Of a stretch of DNA of 64,000 bases, positions 9,027 to 20,121 are shown one piece after another (the first letter of the stretch is position 1; each line of letters starts with the position of its first letter). Below the pieces are notes generated by a model. That model had not been told where the DNA came from. It saw nothing but the letters and a program-made list of their open reading frames with translations, and did not search any database. This DNA is from Saturnia japonica (lineage: Eukaryota; Arthropoda; Insecta; Lepidoptera; Saturniidae). Made by a program: the position numbers and the translations under genes. The stretch lies in assembly GCA_033032175.1 (NCBI GenBank), contig CM065311.1, positions 6,007,190 to 6,071,189 on the forward strand, written 5' to 3'.

Positions 9027-12000
9027 GTGAGTATCAGCTTCAATTAATTTATTACGTTTTTAAGGGTTATGATCATCAATGCATAATAATACATTGTATA
9101 ACAAATGTATAATACAATTTTAATAATTGCTTATAATGTTTTAATCAGCGTATGATTATATCAATATTGGTGTTTTAAGTCCAATACTTTCAATATAGAA
9201 CTAATTTTTATTTAAATTGATTGCATTAAATCAATTTATTAATAACTAGCTAGAGCTCCGACTTCACTCACGTTACAATGCTTTTGATGTCACTTTGAAG
9301 TCTTAGACTATATGGAATGATATGTAGTCAAGATCTTTCGTCGCGATCAGTACTATATTAATCTGAAAACTATATTCAATTTGGTTGAATACTTATCAAC
9401 ATGGAAAATTTAATATTTAATTATATAGGTACTAACAACCGCCCGCCTTATAATAAAAAATAGCATATAGGGATAATGTACATTCCTATAAATAAAATAA
9501 TGTTTAGAATCCTTTTAAATGGTTCCAAAGATTATAATAATAGTATAAATTTTGTATTATACGTTTAATTTTACTGTTTTTTTAACTACTCGATAATTTT
9601 TAATTTTTTGTTTTGTAAAATGTTCAATTTATCTGATAATTAATTATATTGCCAAATTAATCGTATCATACAATATTAATCTTATTGTAAAAACCATTGT
9701 ATACCTTTAGTTTCTACCACGAGAGCCTCCGGTTCCAATTCCAACGTATCTGACAACTATGGATTAAGGGATATCATTTCCTGGCGTGAACGTGTACCTG
9801 TTTATAAGGGTGGTTAGTTGTCCAATTAACCAACATTGGGTTTATTGGAGACCAGAATTCTTCTTCTCATACTGAGACGAATTCCGAAAGTGGTTCAAAA
9901 TGCATGCCCACTGCATATTAGTAAAATCATCTACTTTTTGTTAACAATATAAACTAAAAATTGTTGTTCAAGATTGCTATTGAATTAACAATCAATATAG
10001 TGTTGATCAGATATCTTGACCGCTAAACTAAGAAATTTTTATCATTTACTAAAAGAAGGAAAATATTTGCAGTCCCAACGACAATGGTTACGAAACGAAA
10101 CAAACCACATCACAAAATGGAGACGCAGAGGAAGGCAGCACTGGTGTGGCGCCTTCTGAATTCATTCTTTCTGCAATGCGAACCGTACTTGATGTCTTAA
10201 GAAATATTAATAAGCAGAGGTCCATAAATAAGTCTGTTCCGGCTATTAACAACACTACTACCGTTACTGTAAGTTATAATATATTATAAAATATAATAAA
10301 TGTTAATAAGTGCCTACATAATAAGTCATTACGTAGCTTAGGTACTTTGCATATAGGTTTTTACTCGTTATAACAAAAACAGGGTAAAAATAACGAGGTG
10401 TGCGGAAGCAATTCTGTAGACCAATATGACAGCGACGACTGCTGTTGGAATTTGTTACCAATGGTCGTCGTTGTTTCTGCAATTGCCCCCAGGTACTCTG
10501 TATTGTTTTTGCCTAGCTAGTACAAAACAATTATGTCAAAAGTCAAATGTTTTACCAATTTGATGGCACATTAAGATGGTTTATAAATGCATTAATTAAA
10601 ATTTTGATAGGACCAAATCTCAAAAATCATCATACGTATAATGTGTTTTGCCGTGTGTGTTTTGGCCTCAGCGACATAACCTTAATAGGTATATTCATTA
10701 TGGCTGAAGGCTTGATAGCTCAGTTCTACCAAGATCGTGCAGATGACTGTTGTACTTAATATTAGTGTTAAATGTGCTATCATACACTGCCTCGTTAGCC
10801 TAGTGGTCGTAAGCGCGACTGCTATGTCGAGGTTCTGGGTTCGATTCCCAGGTCGAGCAAAGTGTTATTGGGGTTTTCCTATGAAATTCTCAGTAGCAGC
10901 TTGGAGTTTGGTTTCGTGCCCGATTAATAGCAATAGGCTCGCCCCCTATTACATGGGACCTAAAAACATAATCGGCGAACTGTGGGTGTGCATTAATTAG
11001 TACACCTGTGCCTAACCCTTCGGAGAATACAGGCGTGATGGTATGTATGTATGTATACTGCACTCGTCAAAACACCATAGATAAAGGAAATGGCCACCGA
11101 TGGTATGACATCACAACTATTAACTTGTATAAATTTATTTTTCTACATATTGGTAGTGGATTAATAAAAAAAAAAATACTTTTAAATTTTTTAAATGTAC
11201 AAAAAACTGCTTAACTGATAAGTACGCATCGTAACGTCAGAATGTCGAAATTATTCGCATATTACATGTAGATTTTGTTGACATTTACTATACAGTTATG
11301 ACAGCTAAGAAAGTTTATGTAATAAAAGTTTGATAACATATTCATAGGAAAAAAGATCATTGTTGAGCTGTACTCCATTTGTATTGAATGAAGTTGTAGA
11401 CTTTTATCATGTAAAGAAGTAGGTATACGTGGAACCATTATAACTATGACAAAGAAAAGAAGGTCAAAATACGGTATTGAAAGAAGTAGGTGACCCAATG
11501 TCAGCATCAGCTAATCAGTCTAGGCGGTACCCTTGTTTGTACAAACTATCCGTGTAATTTACATGCTTGTGTAAATTTTACTAGAACGTTTTTTTCAATT
11601 TATTTCACATAATCATCTTATAAACATTTTATGTGCTTGGAATAATATTCAATCATCAGTTATTATTTAGTAAAATATCTTCAATCGAGGATACGTAAAA
11701 TTGTGTCCACTATTTAATTTTAGTTATAAACATTATTAAATATTTATATTGCAATAAATATATTTTTATGATATTATTTATATTTCCGCGATTCGATAAA
11801 GTCGCTTGGGAATCATTGTATAATTAGCGCCGCGGGTCCTAGCTCAGATTGTTTTTCGGTGCCCTTTGGTCCTATATAAAATTGTATTTCGGTTTATGTT
11901 AAATCTAATACTATTAAGTGAACAATTCTTGTATGTATTAATATATGTATATACTTATGTCATTGGTTTCTCGGAAATGGCTTCAACGATTTAATGGCCA

Positions 12001-15000
12001 TAACTTCTTTGTTTATGAACCGATTTGGATGTTTTTTTTTTGTTAGTTAAGGGATACCTCACGGGTGGTCTCATATTAATTTCATTGGCATTGGAACTTT
12101 AACTTCAAAGATGCGCCAGAGAACACTTCAAAAACATTGAAGATTGTTTTCTTTTTTGTTAAAAATTGTCTTGTTCTAAGCAAAGCTCTGTCGCCCAGAG
12201 TTTAAATAATAATTAGCAACTTAAAAAAACAAAACTTTTATTTCAATAATCAACACACTTTTTCTCATAAATAAAAACCTTACCAATGTACAATTAAAAT
12301 AGTATTTATTATTATTAACAGCTAGTTACTAAATAATAAAATCTGTTACCTATTTGGGTATTGTAATAATATAATTAAAATAAAACATGATACCACATTT
12401 GTTCTATCGATCATATATAGAAATTAGTTTATGCATATAAATTATATTTATCGCTGTAATTGTTTTTCGCATTTGGCATTATGGTGCCAAACATATGGTG
12501 GTTAGAATTGCGTCTATAGCAACCGCACCTCTCCTTCTACGTTATATTATGTGGCTATACCCCAGGGTCGCCACTGTGTAGAATGCTAGTTAAATTGACA
12601 ATTTGTGTCTGACAACTACTCTACCAAGTGTAAGATGAAGTAGCTTATATATAACCAAGCTACTAACAGGGCAATCCCAACCAATATACATTTCTTTCAT
12701 CTTTCAGTGTAATTTTAATATTTTATTCAAATTATTGTCTAATTGATTGATTTATTTTATATTACTTTAATTTCAGGTGAAACGTAAGAAATCCAAAAAT
12801 AGTACGTCAGTTGGTACCGGTCGTGGTTTCGAAGAGTACTATGATGACGAACATCATTATCATGAAACGACCACCACCGCAAAACCCATGAAGCAAGGAA
12901 GATACACTGATCCGTGGGCTGGATACTACGATTGGATAATCAATGAAGGTTCCTTCAAATTCTGGAGTGTTTTCCAGGTACAAAATTGTTTTAATATCCC
13001 AAATAAACAATTATTAAGAATGATAACTTTTTATTATAAGTTATTCTAATCTTGGGATCATGACAATTTTATACAAATATTTGCATGCAAATATCTAAAT
13101 ATTCAAAGAACTCCATTCTTTCAAATCCAAGTAGTTGATATAAATTTACTAATTTATAGCTAAAATAAAAATAGTTAGATATGTATGTATAGTTAACGTA
13201 AGAACAGAAAACAGTATTTTGTAACTTTTAACGTCAAACAAACTTTGATCTCTCTGAATATAAATAGTTGCGACCTCAAGTCCATCGTAGCGCATCGTAC
13301 CGAAAAATATTGTTGTTAATTATTTTATGCAAAAAATAGTCATTACGTCGGTGTTCGGTGGTTAAAAAGTAGGTTCTAGTAGAAGACATAACATTGACAC
13401 AATTTAAATGTCGCTAGCGTGACGTCGAAATAATACAAATGAGCTAAAAAGACCTTGTGAATGTCGCTTGAAGATAAAATTATTTCCTCGTTTATAAAAC
13501 TTCGGATGTTTGTACTTAAGAAGAATTTTATTTGGTACCTGTAATAGATATAATATGGGAGTTGGTTTTTTTCATTATTTTAAAGAAATAAATTCTAAAG
13601 GGTAGAATTAATAGATGATTTAAAAGTGTGTGATTTTAAAGATCATTAATTTTTAAAGTTAGTAGTTACATCAAAATTAATATTATGCCCTTGATGAAAA
13701 ACATGTACCAATTTTTTTGGTTAAAAAAATCCGAACGAAATTTTAATATATATTATTTTTATTATTTGTGATAATACTAGTAAGAACGGCAAATTCGATG
13801 TGTATTTGTATGTACATTATGATCGTAATTTTTCTTTTAGGCACGGAATTGATAAAAAATTGACCCAAGAATTATGTCTATATATTTCGAAAAGAGTTCT
13901 AACTGATTGTGATTATATTTAGATTCAATAAGATCAATGATTGACAGCTAAATCATGAGGTGTATATCTCCATATCTTTGTTTATCTGGATTTATCAATC
14001 TTCTTTATAACATCTTTCTTTAAGAACAAATGGTTTAATTTGAATTATATTTTTTTAAAGAGGAGTGTCTGTCGCTGAGTTTTTAAATTAAGTTATGTGA
14101 CATTGATTATAAATACGTTAGTGTTTCTTTCAAAATAAAAAAAGGTATAATCTACACAATTAATAAAATTTAAGTCTCTGTTTATAAGGCCAAAATAAAA
14201 GTTTTTTACATAATGCATATGTAGGTATATACGGTACCTATAACAAAAAAATTATTATTAAAATTTTTGTCTGTCTGTTTATTCCGGGTAATTTCCGAAA
14301 CGGTTAGACCTATTTTGACGGGACTTCCACTGGCAGATAGCTGATGTTGCAAGGATTACTTTTAAATAATAAAATTACAGTAATTATGAAGAGGGTGCAT
14401 TGGATTCGGATAAAAATAATTTTATATTCCAGATTTTAAAGCGATAATTCTGAATATTATAAAAATTCGAGAAGTATCGTGGGACAACCGGTAGGAAAGA
14501 AGTTCCTTTAACTATATATTATGTATTATTAAATAAAAAGCACAATGAAGGAATGATATTAAAACTGTGTTTATTTTTTTTTAAAGAATATACTGACTGT
14601 GTTTATATTTTTATAATAATAATTTTATTAATTATTATTAAATTATTATTAATAATAATTTATACAATTTTATTACCGTTTCTTCATTACCTGTAGCGGC
14701 TATAAGCGTACTATTTATAAAAAGTTTCGGTCGGGTCGGACACTTTTCTCCCATTTGTCAAACGCGTGATAAGAAAACCCTTTCCAAGAAAAATGTATTG
14801 GGAAATAACAAAATAAACATGTATTAGAATATTTATTATTACTTCTAAAACCGTACTATAGGAGAACATATGCTAGCTAGTGTTTGCCCTACTTTGCGGC
14901 AGAAATAAATATGGCAGTGGTATTTCCGCACTCGTACCTTCCAATAGTGTTCATTATACATCAGTTGTGTACCGTTTAATCGATAGTCATTTGTACTAAC

Positions 15001-18000
15001 ATACGACCGATAGTCTGGTATAAACTACCTTAGGTATGAAGATTGTTGCTATTTGTGTTTGCTATACTTTAACAGGGAGGTATACAATATGGGACTGCAT
15101 TGGCCTAAGTTGTTGCAACAAATCCCAAGAGATCACGCGAATGAATTTTTTTTCAAGCCACCTACCATAGCTTGTTCGCTCAATATTAAATATAGCAAAA
15201 TAATAATAGCAGCCTGTAAGTATCTCATTGCTGAGCAAATGCCTCTTCCCAAGGAGAAAATGCGGAATTAATCATCACGCCAGCTCACGTCGTATTGCGA
15301 TTTCAAATATCGAGAAGTCAATAGTTCTATATTTTTATCACATACAGTGGACGTACAAGAACATTTCTCAACCGTTCAGGTTTCCTCACGATGTTTTCCT
15401 TCACCGTCAGCTGATACTGTTACCAATTTGAATTTGCAAATGTACGCGAATTCAGAAAAAATCGTTGGTGTACGCCGGGATTTGAACTTACGGATTTCGA
15501 ATCGATATTCCGCTGGTCTTTCCTCCAACACGACTTTTTTAAACACAATATTAAAACCAATCAATAGTTAATCGATAATCAAGAGTTTTTTTTACAAAAT
15601 AAACGATATTATTGGATTTCCGAACGATCGATGTTTAATGAACACTATGTTGCATAGGTTGTACAATGTTTGTACATTTTGTAATGTACAAAAAAAAAAT
15701 TAACCAAATGCAGCTAATAAGTAAACGAATACGCTAAGTCAAGTGTAATGCCACCATAATATATCCACTACAACAGTTATTCTATACTTTGCGAAAAATA
15801 GTTAGTCATGTTTTCTTTTATAAATTTACCCGCCAAGCACCTTGATAAGTAAATCTACTTCATTTTGGAAAAAGAATGAAAATTGAAAATTCCAAAAACA
15901 TAGAAAATCTAACCTTATGCACTCTCCTTAGGCTTCTCCTTTGAGTAGATTGACTCAATCGGTATTTTTTTTTGTAAAGATTTTATAGGCACAGGTACAC
16001 AATATAATAATATATAAATAAAAAATAAAATTAAAAAAATTCGTCATTGCGGTACAATAAAATATTTTTTATATGTTAAAATATATTATATTATAACGTA
16101 GAAATAAAACTATTAATATGTAATATACGAAATTATTATTAAATATAAAAACACGACCCAAATAGATACCTACAAATGTATAAAATACCGCACGCAATAA
16201 GAAAACTTGACGCGGCGCTGCACCCGCGGCTTTTCAGCCCGATAGTACGTTCAAGGACATGCTGTATTATACATAATAATGAATTATATACATATCGTGT
16301 GACTATAACCTTTAGGTAGTAACTGCCTCGTTAGCCTAGTGGTCGTAAGCGCGACTGCTATGAACGAGACCCTGGGTTCCAATTCCAGGTCGAGCAAAGT
16401 GTTATAGGGTTTTTCCTATGAAAATCTTAGTAGCAGCTCGGAGTTTGGTTACGTGCCCGATTAATGGCAATAGGCTCGCCCCCTATTACATAGGACCTAA
16501 AAAACATACTCGGCGAATTGTGGGTGTACATTAGAAATACATGCGTTATGTTATGTTATGTACGACGAAGCGTCCGCGGAGGATGCTCGCCCTATAGTGT
16601 TATAAATAAACCTGCCTGTAATGTGTACATATTTCCCGTATGAATACTGAAGTATATAAAGGCATTTCAAAAATAAATGACATGAAGTAAAAATGCATGA
16701 TAATTTAGACACTTAATTATAATTAATTTATTAAATGTATTTTCTATAATTTCTAAATAAATACAATAACTAAATCCAAATAAAACAAAAATAAAAGATT
16801 CAGTAAAAACTTCATTCATAGCGCCATCTGTGTGGAGACGGATAATCAGTTATTAGTAATCAATTACGAAGTTATTAGAGGTATAGTAAGGTACTTGTAC
16901 TCATTCATTCTAAAAGATGGCGCTTAAATAAAACTGTTTATTGTTCATCCTACAATATTACTCAAGCCTGGTGAAGCTTTGAAAGCTCCAAGACCCAAAA
17001 ACCTAAGAGTCTAGTTAGTTCGAAAAAAAAAAAAACAATTTTATAATTATAGGTTATACGGGTTATACTATACCTACTTCGACTAAATATACATACTGCT
17101 AAAAACTTGAACTTTTGTATTTGTAATATACTGATTTATTATAATTAGTATATTTGAGACTATTTCTCAAGTTTTACCATATTTTAAATGTAATATTAGA
17201 ATCAAATGAAATAAAAGTCAAAAGGTACACAAAAAAGGTTTTATGTAGTTTACATACATAGCTTTTCAAATAACAACAAATATAAAAAAAAAGATATGCA
17301 AATAAAATCAATACCTGGTAATATTATAAATCATTATCAATCATTCTCTTACTCTCCTCATTTCTAGAACAATTCAACATATTTACCTAATCCTTTTTTT
17401 ACCCTAGTGTACTTTCGCCAGAAATTAGAAAAATTCTAAAGACTACACAGTGCACTAGTCTAATAATTGAGCATATAAATAGATAAAAAAGAAACATTGT
17501 TTGAAATGTAATACTTAGATACATATACACTAAACTTTACTAGAAAAACACAAAAACAAAACCATAACACTGCTTTAGTAATATAATATCTAAATAATAC
17601 AGGAAATATTTTCTTTGGTCCTACAAAATAATAATAATACTTCTTAGAAATGGAAAAAGTAATCATAACATACTAATTTTATGTAAAAAAAATAGTTTCT
17701 GTAATATAATTTGTAAAAAAGATTAAAAAAAAAAAAATAGCAACGTCCAGACATAAATGCAACAACAACGTAGCTATTTTTATCCTAAAAGCGTTTAAGG
17801 TTAGTGCCACTGAATTTTTTACCGCCAAAAAAAAAAACAGGCTAATATGAGTGATATACTGTGTATTGTAAGGGCTACATTCCCATACATTTTTTACTGG
17901 CGCTTACGGCCGTTTGGAACTGAGTGAAGTTTTTCGAAAAGTGAGGTGTCTGAGGTGTTAAGAGAGTGTATTATTTGTATTTTTCAGCTCTTCACAGCAG

Positions 18001-18224
18001 CTCTTCTTCTGTACGCTTGCCTGTCCGCCATCTACTATGCGAAATTTAATCCCATTCTCCCAGACTACAGTATGGAGTACGACGACTATTTCTTAGAGCG
18101 GACAGTTGGGAGAAAAGCTAGAAGTTTAGATGCGTCTGAGACTCCATCTGGCTTAAATTGGATTAACCCGAGAACTTTCCAGTTCATATTAGATGCTATA
18201 TCCAAACATTATGAAGAGGGATAG
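8866..18224 (+). CDS. Unrecognised membrane/secretory protein gene, four or five coding exons
   Basis: Host gene assembled from exons 8866-9026, 10073-10268, 10383-10499 (uncertain), 12777-12977 and 17988-18224. The start ATG at 8866 has a purine at -3. Residues 1-31 (MVSKKSLLVSCHGLVWAAAL...) form a basic start and a hydrophobic core ending VRA, read as a signal peptide or signal anchor. A low-complexity Ser/Thr/Asn region with several N-glycosylation sequons (NKS, NNT, NST) follows. Exon 4 has acidic, His and Tyr-rich stretches. A transmembrane segment (FWSVFQLFTAALLLYACLSA) spans the exon 4/5 junction, leaving a charged tail of about 65 residues ending HYEEG. Length is 264 residues without exon 3 or 303 with the 117-nt version of it. 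I recognise no domain or family. Two SINEs (10787, 16323) sit in introns. Function is unknown; a glycosylated surface or secretory-pathway protein is the most that can be inferred. Confidence 0.75.
10073..10268 (+). CDS. Exon 2 of the membrane protein gene
   Basis: 196 nt between acceptor ATATTTGCAG and donor ACT|GTAAGT. It joins exon 1 in phase to give HPNDNGYETKQTTSQNGDAE and ends phase 0 in NNTTTVT. It holds a possible amphipathic stretch (EFILSAMRTVLDVLRNINKQ) and sequons NKS, NNT and NTT. Confidence 0.8.
10383..10499 (+). CDS. Exon 3, uncertain: possible cassette or frame-breaking exon
   Basis: Acceptor AAAAACAG at 10382, then an open frame in phase with exon 2 encoding GKNNEVCGSNSVDQYDSDDC and WNLLPMVVVVSAIAP. 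The best-looking donor is CAG|GTACTC after 10492, but that leaves phase 2, and joining to exon 4 gives AGG TGA, an immediate stop. A weaker donor TCT|GTATTG after 10499 keeps phase 0. Skipping the exon also keeps frame, since exon 2 ends and exon 4 begins in phase 0. It may therefore be a poison exon, an alternative exon, or normal with a weak donor. Confidence 0.45.
10787..11058 (+). repeat. tRNA-derived SINE, copy 2 (plus), best preserved
   Basis: RNA polymerase III-type head with A box TAGCCTAGTGG (10796-10806) and B box GGTTCGATTCC (10838-10848). The body (GTGTTATTGGGGTTTTCCTA, CAATAGGCTCGCCCCCTATT, CGGCGAACTGTGGGTG) follows, with a (GTAT)n tail near 11041-11056. Other copies lie at 5218, 16323, 40351 and 46951. 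It resembles the SINE families described from noctuid moths, but the exact family name is not asserted. It sits in intron 3 of the membrane protein gene. Confidence 0.9.
11059..11935. other. Intronic sequence, nothing recognised
   Basis: AT-rich intron. No exon with suitable phase (entering phase 2, leaving phase 0) that would rescue exon 3 was spotted, but short exons could be missed by eye. Confidence 0.45.
11936..12210 (+). repeat. Dispersed repeat, partly shared with 4385-4535 and 62370-62520
   Basis: The first part, with TTCTCGGAAATGGCTTCAACGA and later CAAAGCTCTGTCGCCCAG, matches 62385-62520. The middle, with GGGATACCTCACGGGTGGTCT to GTTAAAAATTGTCTTGT, matches 4400-4530. It lies within an intron. 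Confidence 0.6.
12777..12977 (+). CDS. Exon 4 of the membrane protein gene
   Basis: 201 nt (67 codons, phase 0 at both ends) between acceptor TTTAATTTCAG and donor CAG|GTACAA. It encodes VKRKKSKNSTSVGTG, then EEYYDDEHHYHETTTT, then DPWAGYYDWIINEGSFKFWS and VFQ. The last residues begin the transmembrane segment completed by exon 5. An opposite-strand open frame here is a shadow. Confidence 0.85.
12978..14250. other. Intron, nothing recognised
   Basis: AT-rich intronic DNA without a clear repeat family or exon. Confidence 0.45.
14255..14520 (+). repeat. Dispersed repeat with a TGTCTGTCTGTTTATTCCGG head
   Basis: Contains TCCGAAACGGTTAGACC, TTTTGACGGGACTTCCACTG and GCAGATAGCTGATGTT, a wording I recognise from interspersed repeats of Lepidoptera. 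It is intronic. It is followed at about 14605-14665 by a tract made almost only of A and T with palindromic ATTATTAATAAT runs. Confidence 0.6.
15335..15575 (-). repeat. Second tRNA-related SINE family (minus)
   Basis: Complement carries GTTCAAATCCC (B-box-like, from GGGATTTGAAC near 15478-15488) and ends in the CGGTGAAGGAAAACATCGTG body (seen here as TTTCCTCACGATGTTTTCCT). This body is very common in lepidopteran introns. The A-box side is degenerate. It is intronic to the membrane protein gene. Confidence 0.7.
15576..16320. other. Intron, AT-rich, nothing recognised
   Basis: A short GC-richer spot (16210-16250, GACGCGGCGCTGCACCCGCG) stands out but shows no exon structure. Confidence 0.4.
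16323..16560 (+). repeat. tRNA-derived SINE, copy 3 (plus)
   Basis: Same head as the copy at 10787 (CTGCCTCGTTAGCCTAGTGG), a mutated B box (GGTTCCAATTCC), the same body, and a different tail, (TTATG)n near 16545-16560. It lies in intron 4. Confidence 0.9.
17988..18224 (+). CDS. Exon 5 (terminal coding exon) of the membrane protein gene
   Basis: Acceptor TATTTTTCAG, then 78 codons and TAG at 18222-18224. It encodes the rest of the transmembrane helix (LFTAALLLYACLSAIYYAKF) and a tail with acidic/aromatic (YSMEYDDYFLERTVGRKARS) and aromatic (LNWINPRTFQFILDAISKHY) stretches. The frame also runs open upstream of the acceptor, to 17946, but that part is intron. The 3' UTR end is not resolved. Confidence 0.85.
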   Translation, partial: LFTAALLLYACLSAIYYAKFNPILPDYSMEYDDYFLERTVGRKARSLDASETPSGLNWINPRTFQFILDAISKHYEEG

Positions 18225-20085
18225 ATAATTGTTTAATAATTGGTTGTTTTCAGTTTAATACAGGGCAACGATGACAACTATATTTATAAGGTGAGTAGGA
18301 ATGAGAAAAAATTTGAAATTATGTTTGACAACCCTATTTTCAAGTGTAATATCTTAAACAGTCCCTTAATTGCAATATATGTCATTTAATTTTGGGACTC
18401 ATAACGATTATACTACGACCTATAATAAGCCTAGCTTTCGATTAAGGAATCGATTATAAGATACCATAGCGTAGTAGTGGTGAAGCATTTTCTTATGCAC
18501 ATCTAGCAAGTTTATGTCATTAATTTCAAAAGCTGGCATGTTAGATAAATAGATTGTCAGTGGATGGTGCCTTCTACATGTTGATTATATTTTAATTACA
18601 AAATACTATCTTCTAATCTTTTTCAAACACTTTTAAGAAAACATAATTTTATAGTCAATTTATTTAACGAAAGCATTAACTTTAAACTATTTGATAATAA
18701 TTTTAATGTTAATGAAGAATTAATGGAGATAATATGCCGTTGCCAGGAAAAAAGAATTTTGAGAAATAATATAGGTAATATAATTATGGTTCTTAAATTG
18801 AAAATTTGCCGCCAAGCGTTTATGCCATTCTATTTCAGTATCTATCCTGAAAACCAAGCATAAAATAATTAATAGCGTTTATTTCCAGCCTTTGCGTACA
18901 TCCTATGCATCATACTACATTATTACGTAATAACAATTAATATTGTTGTAAGCCTTACAGAAATGAAAAGGTTCAAATTACGTTATGTATTTATAATTTT
19001 ATAGAAATGTGTTTCGAATTGTAATAGATTAATCGTAAAAAATACATAATCCTTCTATGAATAATAGTGGCGCTTATAATGTGTATGGTTGTGCAAACAT
19101 AATTTTAATAGATTATATTATTTTTACGATTTTTTTTTTTGTTAAAATCACAATATGACTCCTTGTTGCACTGTGTTAAACATAGGTTGGAATCATGAAT
19201 GTTATAAAAATTGTTTTAAGATTTCTTGGTTAGAAATGTTTTTCAAATTAAAACAATGAAAGACCTGATTTGACAGAACTTAATTACAAGTACTCATTGA
19301 ATCGGTTTTTAAATAATCATTATTTTATTTTATTTACAATAATGTTAATATTTCAAGGTGTTAATATAGATGTAAAAGTAGGTACTTATTAAGTCTGTAT
19401 AAAAATATGCTCAATTTTCGTTCCTAGATACTATAATATATAAAATATAAATAAAAAAATCTGGTTTTTTATTTAATGGTTTTTAAGTATGTAAAAAACA
19501 ATTTTAAAATTTTGTTTATTGTGATGCATATTTAGATTGCAAAATGGTGTTTAAAAGTTGCCATTTGGTTTGTTCGATGATTCTGTCTGGACTACCTGAA
19601 ATTAGAAAAATACAAAAGAATTAACAAAATATATTTCAAGCAACTTGAAATGGAATAGGAAGTTTAATATTAAATATTACATACAATACGGGTTGTTTAA
19701 GAAATGTTTATTTATAAAAACTATTGTACTATACCTACTTGTTATATCTGTGTTCTCTGTTTAAATTATAGGTAATTAATAAAATTATGGTATTACGTAT
19801 AACACGTAATTTTCACATACCTAGCTTTACTATTTGTAAAAAAATCGTGAACATTTTAATTACTCATCTCTTTGGTATGTATAATTACAAAGTAATGTTT
19901 CGGAAGTAACATATTGATGTTAAAATTTGTAATATTTATTTGTGCTTATTAGATATCTCTATTTAGTAGTTTAAATAAAAGTGTCAGGCAAGTGGCAGCT
20001 GCATTGAACTGAATGGTGTCTCGAGTTCGCTGCCCGGTCGCTACGTCCAATCGCCAACTAGGATACACTGAGGATATATCTATTA
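18225..20085. other. 3' UTR/intergenic, no gene seen
   Basis: AT-rich. An AATAAA with flanking A-rich sequence occurs near 19450, too far and too common in such DNA to call as the poly(A) signal. Confidence 0.4.
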
Positions 20086-20091
20086 TTCTCG

Positions 20092-20121
20092 TATATAACC
20101 TAGCGTCTGCTCCGCTCAGTT
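20092..20121 (+). promoter_or_regulatory. Possible core promoter (TATA box plus TCAGTT initiator)
   Basis: TATATAA at 20092-20098 is followed by TCAGTT at 20116-20121, placing the TATA start 26 bases before the initiator A (20118). The arthropod initiator consensus is TCAGT. About 110 bases upstream (19985-20090) are locally GC-richer than the surroundings. No coding exon downstream was firmly found; an open frame at 20673 ending at GCG|GTGAGT (20701) is only suggestive. Confidence 0.3.

Noticed and set aside
10787..10860. Possible tRNA gene (A and B boxes present)
   Set aside because: The boxes are followed by a SINE body and a tail, and the same unit recurs five times; it is a SINE head, not a tRNA gene.
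12807..13010. Minus-strand open frame opposite exon 4
   Set aside because: Shadow of the spliced plus-strand exon, which has proper splice signals and phase.
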